Source: Azolla pinnata
Lineage: Eukaryota; Streptophyta; Polypodiopsida; Salviniales; Salviniaceae
Reading direction: 5' to 3'
Length of the DNA: 28,137 nt
Assembly: GCA_037176905.1 (NCBI GenBank)
Contig: JBBBWG010005336.1
Span: forward strand, 1 to 28,137
This document shows positions 1 through 9,662 of this stretch, piece after piece (position 1 is the first letter of the stretch; every line of letters begins with the position of its first letter). The notes beneath the pieces are model-generated. The model ran no database searches and was not told the DNA's origin. It saw only the letters and a list, made by a program, of their open reading frames with translations. Position numbers and translations under genes: made by a program.

Positions 1-510
1 CATAAATTTTGCTGTAAAAAATATCTGTTGAAGGAATCTTAAAAGAGAATGCGCAATATTACCTGTTCTTCGCGCAATAGTGTTCAAGGGGTTCAAACAG
101 AGGATATGTCAAAGACCCATCCAAATCGCCTCTTCAACCTTCGAGCAATTCTAACATGGACAATGCATGACTTCCCAAGGTTTGGGCTATGTTCAGGTTA
201 CAAACGCTAAACCGATTTAGATCTCCTCTGTCTACATTTAACGACAATGAGTAACTCCTCTGATACAAGTCCTTTTTAACTCACAGGTTTATCGACCTCA
301 TGGTACCATGCCTGCCCCAGATGTGGACCAACCCTCGTGTCTACATGACCGTTTCACCTCAAATGAGTCATTTATTCAAATCACAGTAGATTTCTTCCAC
401 CCATCCATCAATGCTACCAAGTAGCTGAAAACGACATACTGCTAAGGTGTTTGACTACGAAAGAGTGAAAGGAGATGTGGGTGCAGGTTAATGGGGAAGT
501 TGATGTCCAA

Positions 511-724
511 GTAAGAGCGTCTAAGATTATGTCATTTGCAGCAAGTTTGCCGCAATTTTGCAACAAGTTTGCCGGAACTTTGCTGCAAGTTTGCAGCAAC
601 TTTGCCGCAAGTTTACTGCAACTTTGTCACATGTTTGCAGGAACTTTGCCGCGAACTTGCAGCAACTTTGCCGCCATTTAGCAGCAACTTTGCAGGAAGT
701 TTGCCGCAAGTAATGTGTGTGCAG
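511..724 (+). other. Probable transposase intron filled with minisatellite
   Basis: The stretch starts with a good donor site (CCAA|GTAAGAG) after the GEVDVQ coding segment. It ends with an acceptor (GTGTGCAG|G) directly before the SIFFELPYW exon. Nearly all of it consists of degenerate 10-15-bp units such as GCAACTTTGCCGCAAGTTT. The short open frames read from it are Cys/Leu/Gln-rich translations of the repeat and not proteins. Confidence 0.6.
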
Positions 725-1205
725 GTTTTCAATATTTTTCGAGTTGCCGTATGGGAGGACCTCAAAATAAACCACTTATTGGACCCAATGCACATCTTCA
801 AGAATGTGGCAACGAGGGTGTGGGACCACCTGATGGGCGTCCGAGACTCATTGGATATTCGGATGGATTTACAATAATTTTGCTGGAACTTTGCCACAAG
901 TTTGCAACAACTTTGCTGCAAGTTTGCAGTAACTTTGCCGCACCTTTACCGCAACTTTGTCGCATGTTTGCAGAACTTTGCCGCAAATTTGCAGCAACTT
1001 TGCCGCCATTTAGCACCAACTTTGCAAGAAGTTTGCCGCAAGTGATGTGTGTGCAGGTTGTCAATATTTTTCGAGTTGCCGTATTGGGAGGACCTCAAAA
1101 TAAATCACTTATTGGACCCAATGCACATCTTCAAGAATGTGGCAACGACGGTGTGGGACCACCTGATGTGCGTCCGAGACTCATTGGCTATTCGGATGGA
1201 TTTGC
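536..1205 (+). repeat. Tandem duplication inside the transposase gene (2 x about 335 bp)
   Basis: About 536-872 and 880-1205 are two copies of the same unit: minisatellite intron, acceptor site GTGTGCAG, then the exon with LLDPMHIFKNV. They are nearly colinear. The first copy has lost one T in the PYW codons (TATGGGAGG against TATTGGGAGG), so only the second copy keeps the frame SIFFELPYWEDLKINHLL. Confidence 0.85.
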
Positions 1206-3293
1206 ATTGTTGTGGCAAGATGCCTAGTGCATGGCCGGTGGAACACAAAAATGGACAAGTGATATTACCAAGGGCTCCGTGGACATTGACGAGATCAGAA
1301 ATGCGAGATGTAAAGGAGATGATCACCACGAGCCGAACCTCAACCATGTATATGTGATGTTTGAGAGGGGTGTTCTCCAAACAAAGACGAAAAGGGGTGG
1401 AGCAACTCGTGAGTTTAAAGTCCCATGATTGGCATAAGATGTTACAGGTACTTAATTGGATTTTTAGTTGCAATTATCTCTAATATTTTAATTAGTTTAT
1501 ATTTAATAACTCAACAATTGACGATTTCTATTTTTTCGATAGTTCATTTTGCCGATTAGTGTATCAAGAATAGCTTCTACACCGCTTCAACAATGTTTAT
1601 ACAAGCTCGGCGCGCTCATCCATTTTGTAAGCGCGAAAGAGGTGGACCCGAAAAGTCTAGAGACGGCCCGAGTAGAAGCAGTAGAGGCAGTGTGTCTTCT
1701 CGACGATACCTTTTCGCGATCCATTCTCACTAGTCAAGTGCATCTGCTGGTGCAAATTATCCAAGATATGGCGATATGCGGCCCAGTGTCAAGCAAATGG
1801 ATGTTTTTCTTGCAGCGTTTCATGAAAACGTTGAAAGATTTTGTGAGACAAAGTGCGCGGCTAGAAGGTAGTATGAGCGAAGGGTGGTTGATCTAAGAAG
1901 GCACAATATTTTATCTCGCAGTATTTACACCAAGTAGATTCGTCGCTGCCCCACCCCTTTTCCATTCGACATTCGATGTCAACGATGGACGTGAGAGAAG
2001 ATGGTCCCACCATTGTTCCACAAGGGATGGGCCGGAGTGTCAATTTAGGGCGGGAACTTCGTGCAAAGATGAAGAGCTTTTGTATTCTGAACACACAGGT
2101 CATGAGACCTTGGGTGGACAAGTACAATGCAATCAGGCTATCCATCGAGCATTAGCGTGCCCACATCCGCCGTGAGGGTGGTTGACGTGCACCACTTCCT
2201 AGCCACATCATCGAGTTTCCGCAGACAATCACAGCTGAATGGGTGCATGCAGAGATGGATAGATTGGATTAGTCTGAGCATCGTGCAACCATAACGCAAG
2301 ATGAGTGGGAATATGCATGGGATTGTAGTCCTCCAGTACACTAAACCCTAACCATAATACCAAACTTATCATTAATACTAAAAATGCTCTCATGTCTGAA
2401 ACAGATCATTTTATTAATGTTGCAGTACACTTATTATAATGCAATTTGGTGGGACAACACACATTACCGCACAGAAGCCATCAGTCGAAACCGATATACG
2501 ACGGATTCTGGAGTGATCGGCATGTATGAGGGGGAGGATGGACATGAGCAAGAATATTGTGGGATTATCCAAAACATCCTTAAACTTGACTTTCGAAGAT
2601 TCGACTTGTTTGCCTTCGATGTCATATGGTTTAAAGATGTTTTAGATAAGGTTCCACAAGGTTCGATTACTATAGACGACAACAGCTTTACGATTATTGA
2701 CTCCACGCGGATCTGTAGTGCCAAGGAAGGGACCTTCATCTTGCCATCTCATTGTGAACAGGTAGCAACTAGTTCTTAAACAATGCAAAGATTATATTCT
2801 AATTATGCTATGCACCCTAAACCCTAACCCAAACTTATATTGTTGCGTAATGCAGGCCATTTTCCAACCGGTATTACATAATGAGAAGTGGTGGTACATG
2901 ATCCCAATGGCACCACATACTAAACCACTATTTCACTCCTTGTTGCCAGAATTAGGGCAGGTCGATGTACATTTGCCAACGGACACAAATACGTCGGGTC
3001 AAAGGGATGGCAATACAACACACCCATCCACAACAGAAGGTACAGGAGCAGGTCCATCATGGGGTGCTCCGCAATTTCTCTATAGTGATCAAGCTCAATT
3101 CGAAACTTGGAGTTTATTTGATGTTGTTGACGATGATGAAGCTGATCCAGATCAAGCTGCGGATGGCGAACCAATCAACACTAATGCCTCCGTCGACTTA
3201 TGTATCGAGTTAGGTTCCTGGGACATGATTGATGTCGATGAAGACACTAATATATTCCTCACTATCGATATTGATCGGTTCCTTGTACATTGA

Positions 3294-4069
3294 TTCTTAT
3301 GTTGGCCAGAACTCGTAATATATATTCTTTATTGTAATCGTAGATTTTGACGTTAAATGGCCTATCTTTCAATACATGTTTTGATGAAATTTTGAACATT
3401 CCTATACAAAGTTGCGGCAAAGTTCTGGCAAAATTGCGGCAAAGATGCGGCAAAGATGCGGCAATTTCGCGGCAATTGACAACTGGAATTTGATTTTACC
3501 GCATACTTGCTGGAAGATAGTCGTGTACTTGTTGCAACATAGTTGCAAGATATAAACAATCAAGCTCTATTCATTTGTATATGCACACAATCATGCAAAT
3601 TCATGTAATTATACATACTTTCATGCATATTTATGTGTATATGCAAATGTATCTGCCTATTCATCCATATATTGACATGATTAATGTATATTCTCTTGTA
3701 AACTGTCATAAACTAGCACATTCTACGTTATCTGCATAGATACATGTAGATCAACTTGTAGATCAACCCTAAACACATATTAGTCTATGTATGTACAAGT
3801 CTGATACATAATTGCATGTTAATATAATATATACACATATATATATTTGTAAACTTTAATATATTTCATGGGTATTAACACGTAGATGTAGTTGTTTATG
3901 AACATGTGGATATATGGATCTACATTTCTATGTGCTCCATTAATTCCATGGATATACTTCATTTTAGATAAGAACAATTACATATTAACCTCATTTACAA
4001 CATAAGTATATCTTATAACAATTGGCTATACCCCTAATTTGCTTGGAATGAGCTAAAATGGGAGATAAT
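3294..4069. other. AT-rich tail of the CACTA copy, no gene seen
   Basis: No coding potential is visible. A short cluster of GCGGCAAA-type units lies at about 3405-3480. From 3540 to 4020 the sequence is AT-rich with many loose repeats of the type TGTATATG/CATGTATAT. A similar AT-rich stretch lies at 5440-5650, which also shares TATGTACAxGTCTGATxCATA, so the two may be related. Confidence 0.5.
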
Positions 4070-4074
4070 CACAC

Positions 4075-4970
4075 TAGTTGCGGTAATTAAGCGGATAAGT
4101 CGCGGAAAATATGCAATTGTCACACGGTAAAGTCGCGGCAAATGAGCAGCAAACTTGCGGCAAAACCTGCTACAAACTAGCGGCAAAGCTTGCTGCAAAT
4201 TCGCGGCAATACTCGCAGCAATAGTTCGCGGTAAAAGTCCCGACAATATTTGCGGCAAAGATTCTGGATATACTTGCGGTAAAGGTTGCGGCTAATATTG
4301 CGGCAATGCTCACGGAAATATTCCAGCTGAAGTTGCGTAAAATTGCAAAATTTTCAAGCAGGAATATTTCCGGCAATGCACACGTTAATGAAACCGGAAA
4401 AATTTCGGCAAAGTGTCCGTCTAATTTCGCAGCAACAGGAGCGTCAATACTCGTGGGAATGACGTGGCTAAGATCACGGCAAACTGGACGTTAGTGGTCA
4501 CGGCAAATGCACGAATATGCTGGCGGATATAGGTCCGGCAAATGCCATTGATATTCTCGCGGCAAAGGTCGCAGTAATGCTCGCGGCAAAGGTCACGGTA
4601 AGGCTCGCGGCAAAGGTCGCTATAAGGCTCGTGGCAAAATTATCGCAGATGAAAACTTTTTGCCGCGACCTTGCCGCATCGCGACAAGGTCGTGGCAAAC
4701 TGTCGCGGCAAACAACCTCATACCTTGTAGTGACTCGCGGCAAAGGTCGCGGTAATGCTCGCGAATATAGGTCCGGCAAATGTCGTGGATATTCTCGCGG
4801 CAAAGGTCGCGGTAATGCTCGCGGCAAAGGTCACAGTAAGGCTCGCGGCAAAGGTCGCTGTAAGGCTCGTGGCAAAATTATCGCAGATGAAAACTTTTTG
4901 CCGTGACCTTGCCGCATCGCGACAAGGTCGTGACAAACTGTCGCGGCAAACAACCTCATACCTTGTAGTG
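4075..4970. repeat. CACTA subterminal repeat array, GCGGCAAA minisatellite
   Basis: Dense degenerate units of about 10-18 bp (GCGGCAAAGGTCGCGGTAAT and variants) run up to the transposon end. CACTA elements typically carry such arrays next to their termini as binding sites for the TNPA protein; that role here is inference. Inside the array, about 4499-4735 and 4736-4973 are two copies of a 238-bp block. The block includes the terminus and the following ACT. Each block also contains an inverted stretch (TTGCCGC units turning to GCGACAAGG) around 4668-4700 and 4908-4935. Confidence 0.75.
4955..4970 (-). mobile_element. CACTA right terminus (copy A)
   Basis: Read inward on the minus strand this is CACTACAAGGTATGAG, matching the known En/Spm-type start CACTACAAG. 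It is followed outward by ACT (4971-4973), a possible 3-bp target duplication. A second, identical-type end sits at 4721-4732 and is also followed by ACT. Confidence 0.8.
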
Positions 4971-4973
4971 ACT

Positions 4974-5391
4974 AATTGCTTCTGTGATGGCTTGTGACAA
5001 GGAAGTAGACTCCGGGAAGTTGAGTAGTAGATTTTTAACATCGCTTTGAAGGCCCCGACAAAAGTGGTTGTAGAGCGCTTGGTCATCCCACTAAACATCA
5101 CATGCTAATTGTCGAAATTTAGAGGCATAGGCAAACACTAGACGCATGCCTTGATGTAAGGAATAGAGTTTGGTGATAGTTGTTCAGCGTTAGTTTATAT
5201 CCCCAAGTGTCGCTTCGAACTTTGCCAAAAGGTAAAGAAAGTTTTGTAGTAGTGGTGATGATGTTTCGACCAATGGTGCGAACAAGGCTTGCGTAGCTCT
5301 TGAGAGAAGGGTCCCAATGCGACCAACTTGATGAAAGTCATCCGAATATCGGTTGGGTTGTAATTGGATAATATTCTTGATTTGATTTATG
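4974..5391 (-). pseudogene. Ty3/gypsy retrotransposon gag fragment
   Basis: On the minus strand, 5391 to about 5190 reads GFINQIKNIIQLQPNRYSD and SPLLQNFLYLLAKFEATLGD. After a frame change it continues to 4975 with LYSLHQGMRLVFAYASKFRQ, LACDV, then DDQALYNHFCRGLQSDVKNL and LNFPESTSLSQAITEAIS. This is the usual order of the Ty3/gypsy capsid (Retrotrans_gag) domain. It has at least one internal stop (after LACDV) and a frameshift. The fragment ends exactly at the CACTA terminus at 4970, so the CACTA copy was probably inserted into an older gag gene. On the other side it runs into an (AT)n tract. Confidence 0.8.
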
Positions 5392-5395
5392 AACC

Positions 5396-5399
<4 letters not shown>

Positions 5400-5433
<34 letters not shown>
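5400..5433. repeat. (AT)n microsatellite
   Basis: An almost pure TA dinucleotide run borders the gag fragment. Confidence 0.95.
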
Positions 5434-5434
<1 letters not shown>

Positions 5435-5829
5435 CATATTCGTATATATATGTACATGTTTGATGTATATTCACCTATAAACAATTAGATACATGCATAT
5501 TCACCTATATATGTACATGTCTGATTCATATTCACTTGTATGCATACATACATATATATACACATAAATATTCATGATATTTACATGTATATGTAGATGT
5601 ATATATATATTTAGATGTATACACGCATATTGATCTGTATATCGATAGATGCATAAATATAATACATCTTAGATCATCATAATAAAAATACATAATTATG
5701 TTTACTAAGTGGCTAGATCACTTGATTGTATGAAATGAGATTATTAGTTCAAATCTTATCGTTGACATAATGTTGTTATAAATATGCAATAAAGAGAGTG
5801 TTTACACTCACATTTTGAAACTTGTTAAA
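5434..5829. other. AT-rich stretch with a tRNA-like (SINE-like) segment
   Basis: No gene is seen. At 5705-5760 (plus) a tRNA-like promoter pair occurs: GTGGCTAGATCACTTG resembles an A box, and TAGTTCAAATCTTATC lies about 35 bp later where a B box would be (consensus GGTTCAANYCY). This would fit the head of a decayed tRNA-derived SINE. No tail or target duplication was identified. Confidence 0.35.
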
Positions 5830-5918
5830 ATAAGTCGCAGCAAATTTGACGCGATTTTTTAAGGTCGCATCTAGGTCACGACAAATGGCCGTAGTAAATG
5901 ATCCAATACCTTGTAGTG
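5830..5918 (-). mobile_element. CACTA right end (copy B)
   Basis: The stretch ends in the terminus CACTACAAGGTATTGG (minus strand, 5903-5918), preceded by a few degenerate GTCGCAGCAAAT-type subterminal units. The TGA that follows may be the 3-bp target. Directly beyond it begins a minus-strand copy of the P/S/T-rich transposon gene, which also occurs at 13.6-15.1 kb, so this is an insertion junction. The left end of the copy was not found. Confidence 0.7.
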
Positions 5919-6105
5919 TGACATCATCACGAGCATTTTGATCATCTCCAGAAGGTGCAACATGAGCGCTCCCATCCACATCATCATCCTATCTGCAACA
6001 CCCACGACATCCACGTCCACGTGCCGAACGATGGGAGGGGCTCACACGTGCAGATGAGCCAGGGCTAGAACTGGTGTGGCTTGAAGCAAGGCTGACACAA
6101 CTTGA
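5919..6105 (-). pseudogene. P/S/T-rich transposon gene, 3' fragment, cut by the LTR element
   Basis: Read on the minus strand this matches plus-strand 13990-14180, with shared peptides such as GRGC, DDDVDGSAHVAP (the other copy has DDVVDGSAHVTH) and RDDV. It is bounded by a CACTA terminus at 5918 and by the LTR element's target site TGAAG at 6106-6110. Its other half resumes at 9663. The function is unknown; see the fuller copy at 13560. Confidence 0.75.
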
Positions 6106-6110
6106 TGAAG

Positions 6111-6533
6111 TGTTGGCCGGTTATTACGAAATTACGACAAAGTGATAAATTCGTAATATCACGAAATAAGATCCAGTCGGAAAATTGGAAAATCGGAGAG
6201 TTACGTGGAGATCCGAACCGACGTGATGTACATAGGGACTTGGTGATCTGAAAGGGTCTATCTTGTACAGGGTCCGAAAATAGCCGGAAGCAGGTTTTGT
6301 TCATAATAGAGTAGCTTTGTGCCAATCGTGTGTTCTCTTGTTCAGTCTGGGCAAGAGTCAAAGTTTACGAAGAATCAGAGTCTACGATTAATCGTATTAA
6401 TCGTAGACTCGTGTGGTTTTCGGAACCACGGATAATTGTGTTGTTTATTGTTACGAACAATCGTGATCTCAAGGTCGTGTCTCCATTCGTATCCAATCAC
6501 GACCAAGTCTTAGTCTTCATCTGAGGGCTAACA
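6111..6533 (+). repeat. 5' LTR (TATA box deleted)
   Basis: It aligns along its whole length with 9207-9657, except for a 28-bp gap after AAGGGT near 6259. The 3' LTR has TGTATATAAGGCCATGG at this place. The gap is flanked by a GGGT repeat in the 3' copy, so a short-homology deletion is likely. A hairpin of two perfect 15-bp arms with a CGT loop lies at 6378-6410. Confidence 0.92.
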
Positions 6534-6555
6534 CTCTTTTGACGACGCCACGTTG

Positions 6556-9105
6556 ATGGAGTACTTCGGAGAGTACTCACCAACGGCGAAGTTGTTTTGA
6601 ATTACCAGCGGACGCAGCGCGGCGTTTAAGGAATACGTCGGATTTTGCTTGCAGTGGATGCTGCTGCAGACAAACGCGTTGGCTGTAACGAAGATCCGGG
6701 GTAGGCTTATCATAGCCGAATGGGAAAACCGCGACCTCGACTGGGCCGCAATCACATCAGCCGCTCTCGTCCGGGAGGCGACGACGAGTCGGAAGAACCG
6801 GGCGACGGCGCTGGCGTACTGGCTGGGGATGTTCTACACCCCACCCCCGGGCAAGGAGCGACCCAGAAGTCGCCAGCGTGACCCGGCGAAGGGCAAAGCG
6901 CCGGAAGCAGAGTTGTCGCGGCCACGAGAGATCTGGGAGATCGGCCCGTCGGGAGCATCACCCAGCCCGGACCCTATTCCGAAGCCGGCACCCGTCATGG
7001 AACAGCCGAGGAGGCGGCAGCTACGGCGACCAGCCTCCAGAGAGGAGGAAACGGGTACGATGTCGGTCGTACAGTTTCTGACTCAGGGACCCTCAAGACG
7101 TATGACGGTACACGTCGTACCATTAGAAGGAGCCAGGCTAGCGCCGCCGGATCATCAGACCACACCGATGGCGGTGGCCATGGCCGATCATCAGACCACG
7201 CCGATGGCAGAGGCTACGGCGGAACCACCAGCAAAAGAGGAGGAGTTGCCGGAACCCGAGCTGCCTGAGGGACAGGAGCCGGAAGCGGGAATGACCACGT
7301 CGGCGGCAGACGTAGCAGTACAGATTCTGACGTGGAATCTTGGACAACGGATTCCGATCGAACCCCAGATCTGGGATGCCGACACGCCGCAAGTCGGAGT
7401 AGGGGCGGCCGATGAAGACGTGGACATCGTCACGCTTGATGATTCGGAAATCACGCCTGCTGTGCCCGAACCCCCAAAGAAGTCGTCGAAGGAGAAACGG
7501 AAGAAAAAACGGAAGAAAGCGGCGCAACAGGAGTCCGATGGCCGGCTAGTCATTCGGTTGAAGAAGTCAGGCTCCGCACAACCAGCGGATGCCGCAGAGG
7601 ACAAAGGAAGGCCGGGTGGAATGGCCGAAGTTTTAGAACCGACAACTGTACATAGTACGGAGGATGGCACAGTTTTGGCCACGGAGGTGGCGAGTGTACA
7701 GCCAGCCGGGGATCCCTTACTTGGTATAGATGAGGTGCGGCCGACGGACGGCTTAGAGTCGGTCGTGGAGACAGTCGACGCACCGACACCGATGATCGAA
7801 GATCAAGCGCCTGTGGAGGACATCGCACGGGACCACAGAGACACCGAACGGGAAACCGTTTCGGTGAGTCCGTCATCGTCACCGGGGAGCACGGCGGCCA
7901 CAGCCGTCGTAGCGACAACCACACCAACAGGGCTACCGGTTCGTTCGACGCGGAAGGAAGCGAACGAAATCATGTTGATGCTAGAAAAAACGATGGAGAA
8001 GGTGTGCGAGTGGAGCGAAAAGATCGAAGCCCAGACTTCGGCAACCGCAGGGCGCGGCGTAACAATTTGGAAGCGGCGACTCGCCAACTATGAGGAGGCC
8101 TTAAAACGGAAGGTCGCGGCTCTGTCAGAAGCAGAGAACGGGCAGGCGGAGCTCCGAAAGGCGTTGGAAACAAAGGACATGGAGTTGTCGAAAGTACGGG
8201 CGGAAATAGATGCAGAACGCAGGAACCGTACGAACATGGAGCAACTCCGAAGTCAGCTAAGGGAGGCGCAAGGAGATGTCCGATCGTTCAAACGACGAAT
8301 CGGCATACTCAGGGACGATGCGGCCGAGGCTCGAAGAAACGAACAGAAAATGTCGGAAGTGTTCTCCATGCTGAACGACGAACACCAGAAGAACAAGGAG
8401 ACGTGGAAGCGTATTCAGACTCGACTAGTGGCGGATGTCGAGAGCACGATCGAGGAGAATGGTCGATTGAAGAACGTCGTGGAGAGTCTGAACGTGGAAA
8501 CGAAGAAGTTGAGGCAGGAATAGGACACGGCTTTCCGATGTCACCGACAAGCTCAAGAGGAGTTAGGACCCTTGAAAATGGAGCTATCGGTGGCAGTCGG
8601 GGATTTGAAGAAAGCTCAGACGACCCAGGTTACGCAGCAGATGGAAATCGATCGTCTCAAGGGAGGACTCGGAAAGAAGACGTACTTGGCTCAGGCCAAT
8701 TTGAAGAAAATCGTGGAGAAATTCCGAGAACAGACGAACGCTGCAATTCAGGTCGCCACGGCTACGGCACTGCAGGGATGGTCCGAAAAAGCGGCGGAAC
8801 TAAAGGTATTGCGAGCAGATAAGGCCAACTGGGATCTTCGTGGACCCGGATTCTGGAAGTTGGATAAGGCCAACTGCGAAGCTGTTCAGAAAAATCTAAC
8901 AACGGACTTCATGTGGATTGCTCTCAACCATCGGGAGGAGATTACGAAGTTGTTAGAGCAACACGATGGGCTTGTTAAGCAGATGCACACGGAAATGGTA
9001 GCAGTGGCGGAACCGGTCGTTCTAACGGTGCAAGAACCCGAAGCTTCAGGAGAAGAGGACGCAGAGAACGAGGAGTCGGCGAACCGTCAATTTTGCACGT
9101 CCTGA
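6556..9105 (+). pseudogene. Gag-like coiled-coil protein of the LTR element, two in-frame stops
   Basis: One reading frame of 849 codons runs from ATG 6556 to TGA 9103-9105 and is broken only by TGA at 6598 (codon 15) and TAG at 8521 (codon 656). The longest uninterrupted part from a Met is 6649-8523 (624 residues). Residues about 16-100 look like a compact domain (KEYVGFCLQWMLLQTNALAV, LDWAAITSAALVRE, ATALAYWLGMFYTPPP), distantly like plant transposon-protein N-terminal domains. Residues about 100-470 are low-complexity and rich in P, E and A, with a basic stretch KEKRKKKRKKA near 313. Residues about 505-755 and 790-815 form a long coiled coil. No CCHC knuckle or enzyme motif is seen. Both stops are single transitions from TGG or CAG, as expected from methyl-cytosine deamination. 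A structural gag role is inferred only from position. Confidence 0.7.
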
Positions 9106-9206
9106 ATGAAGATTGAGATGTACATATTTTAATTTTTGTTTTTTTGGACTTTGTTTTTTTGCTATGGGTTCGACGTGTAGAACACTGTCCCACGGGCGTG
9201 CCATAG

Positions 9207-9657
9207 TGTTAGCCGGTTATTACGAAATTATGACAAAGTCGTAAATTCGTAATATCACGAAATAAGATCCAGTCAGAAAATCGGAAAATCGGAGAGTTAC
9301 ATGGAGATCCGAACCGACGTGATGTACATAGGGACTTGGTGATCCGAAAGGGTGCCAAGGTTGTATATAAGGCCATGGGGTCTATCTTGTTCAGGGTCTG
9401 AAAATAGCCGGAAGCAAGTTTTGTTCATAATAGAGGAGCTTTGTGCCAATCGTGTGTTCTCGTGTTCTGTCTGGGCAAGAGTCGAAATCTACAAAGAATC
9501 AGAGTCTACGATTAATCGTACTAATCGTAGAGTCGTGTGATGTTCGAAACCACGGATAATCGTGTTGTTTATTGTTACGAACCATCGTGATCTCAGGGTC
9601 GTGTCTCCATTCATATCCAACCACGACCAAGTCTTAGTCTTCATCTGAGGGCTAACA
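9207..9657 (+). repeat. 3' LTR
   Basis: It begins TGTTAGCC and ends GGCTAACA, a perfect 8-bp inverted end. It retains a TATA box (TGTATATAAGG near 9362-9372) that the 5' LTR has lost. The central hairpin seen in the 5' LTR is present but carries two mismatches. Confidence 0.92.
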
Positions 9658-9662
9658 TGAAG

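Larger units (their letters stand above)
88..3293 (+). pseudogene. CACTA (En/Spm) TNP2-type transposase, decayed, multi-exon
   Basis: This is the TNPD/TNP2-type transposase of a CACTA DNA transposon, the enzyme that cuts the element at its ends. Family motifs appear in the expected order across frames: TMHDFPRFGLCSG near 157-205 (usual form TINDFPAYGxLSG), a CPRCGP segment near 312, HSRFLPP near 388, SIFFELPYW and LLDPMHIFKNV at 1060-1140, then the DUF4218-like segment at 1549-1896 (VHLLVQI, GPVSSKWMFFLQRFMKTLK, GSMSEG). The DUF4216-like part is at 2430-2760 (YCGIIQNILKLDF, SFTIIDSTRI), and a tail with acidic stretches ends at TGA 3291-3293. Likely introns are 511-724 (and its duplicate before 1058), about 1447-1541 and about 2763-2853. 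Stops and frameshifts make it non-functional as read. Nothing of the N-terminal transposase part before about 88 can be recognised. The stretch 1900-2340 is the most eroded. Confidence 0.88.
6111..9657 (+). mobile_element. LTR element with a single gag-like reading frame, non-autonomous
   Basis: The element is bounded by two LTRs (423 and 451 bp) starting TGTTRGCC and ending GGCTAACA. It is flanked by a perfect 5-bp target duplication, TGAAG at 6106-6110 and 9658-9662. The sequence on either side joins up into one colinear copy of the transposon gene seen at 13.75-14.19 kb, which confirms insertion. The 2.67-kb interior is much richer in GC than its surroundings and has one long frame. No protease, reverse transcriptase, RNase H or integrase motif is visible. 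No TGG-type tRNA primer site follows the 5' LTR, and no clear polypurine tract precedes the 3' LTR. It would depend on another element for movement, similar in layout to TR-GAG or LARD elements. Confidence 0.88.

Noticed and set aside
414..1064. Cys/Leu/Gln-rich open frames on both strands
   Set aside because: They are translations of the minisatellite; repeats without stops give open frames by chance, and the region is an intron.
4498..4970. Repetitive Ala/Thr/Lys-rich proteins on both strands
   Set aside because: They are produced by the subterminal GCGGCAAA array; there is no family match and both strands are open alike.
5705..5760. A functional tRNA gene
   Set aside because: Only A- and B-box-like words fit; acceptor and anticodon stems do not pair.
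7138..8173. Several minus-strand frames of 67-163 residues
   Set aside because: They lie opposite the GC-rich gag-like frame, where stop codons are rare on both strands; low-complexity Ser/Arg/Phe-rich shadows.
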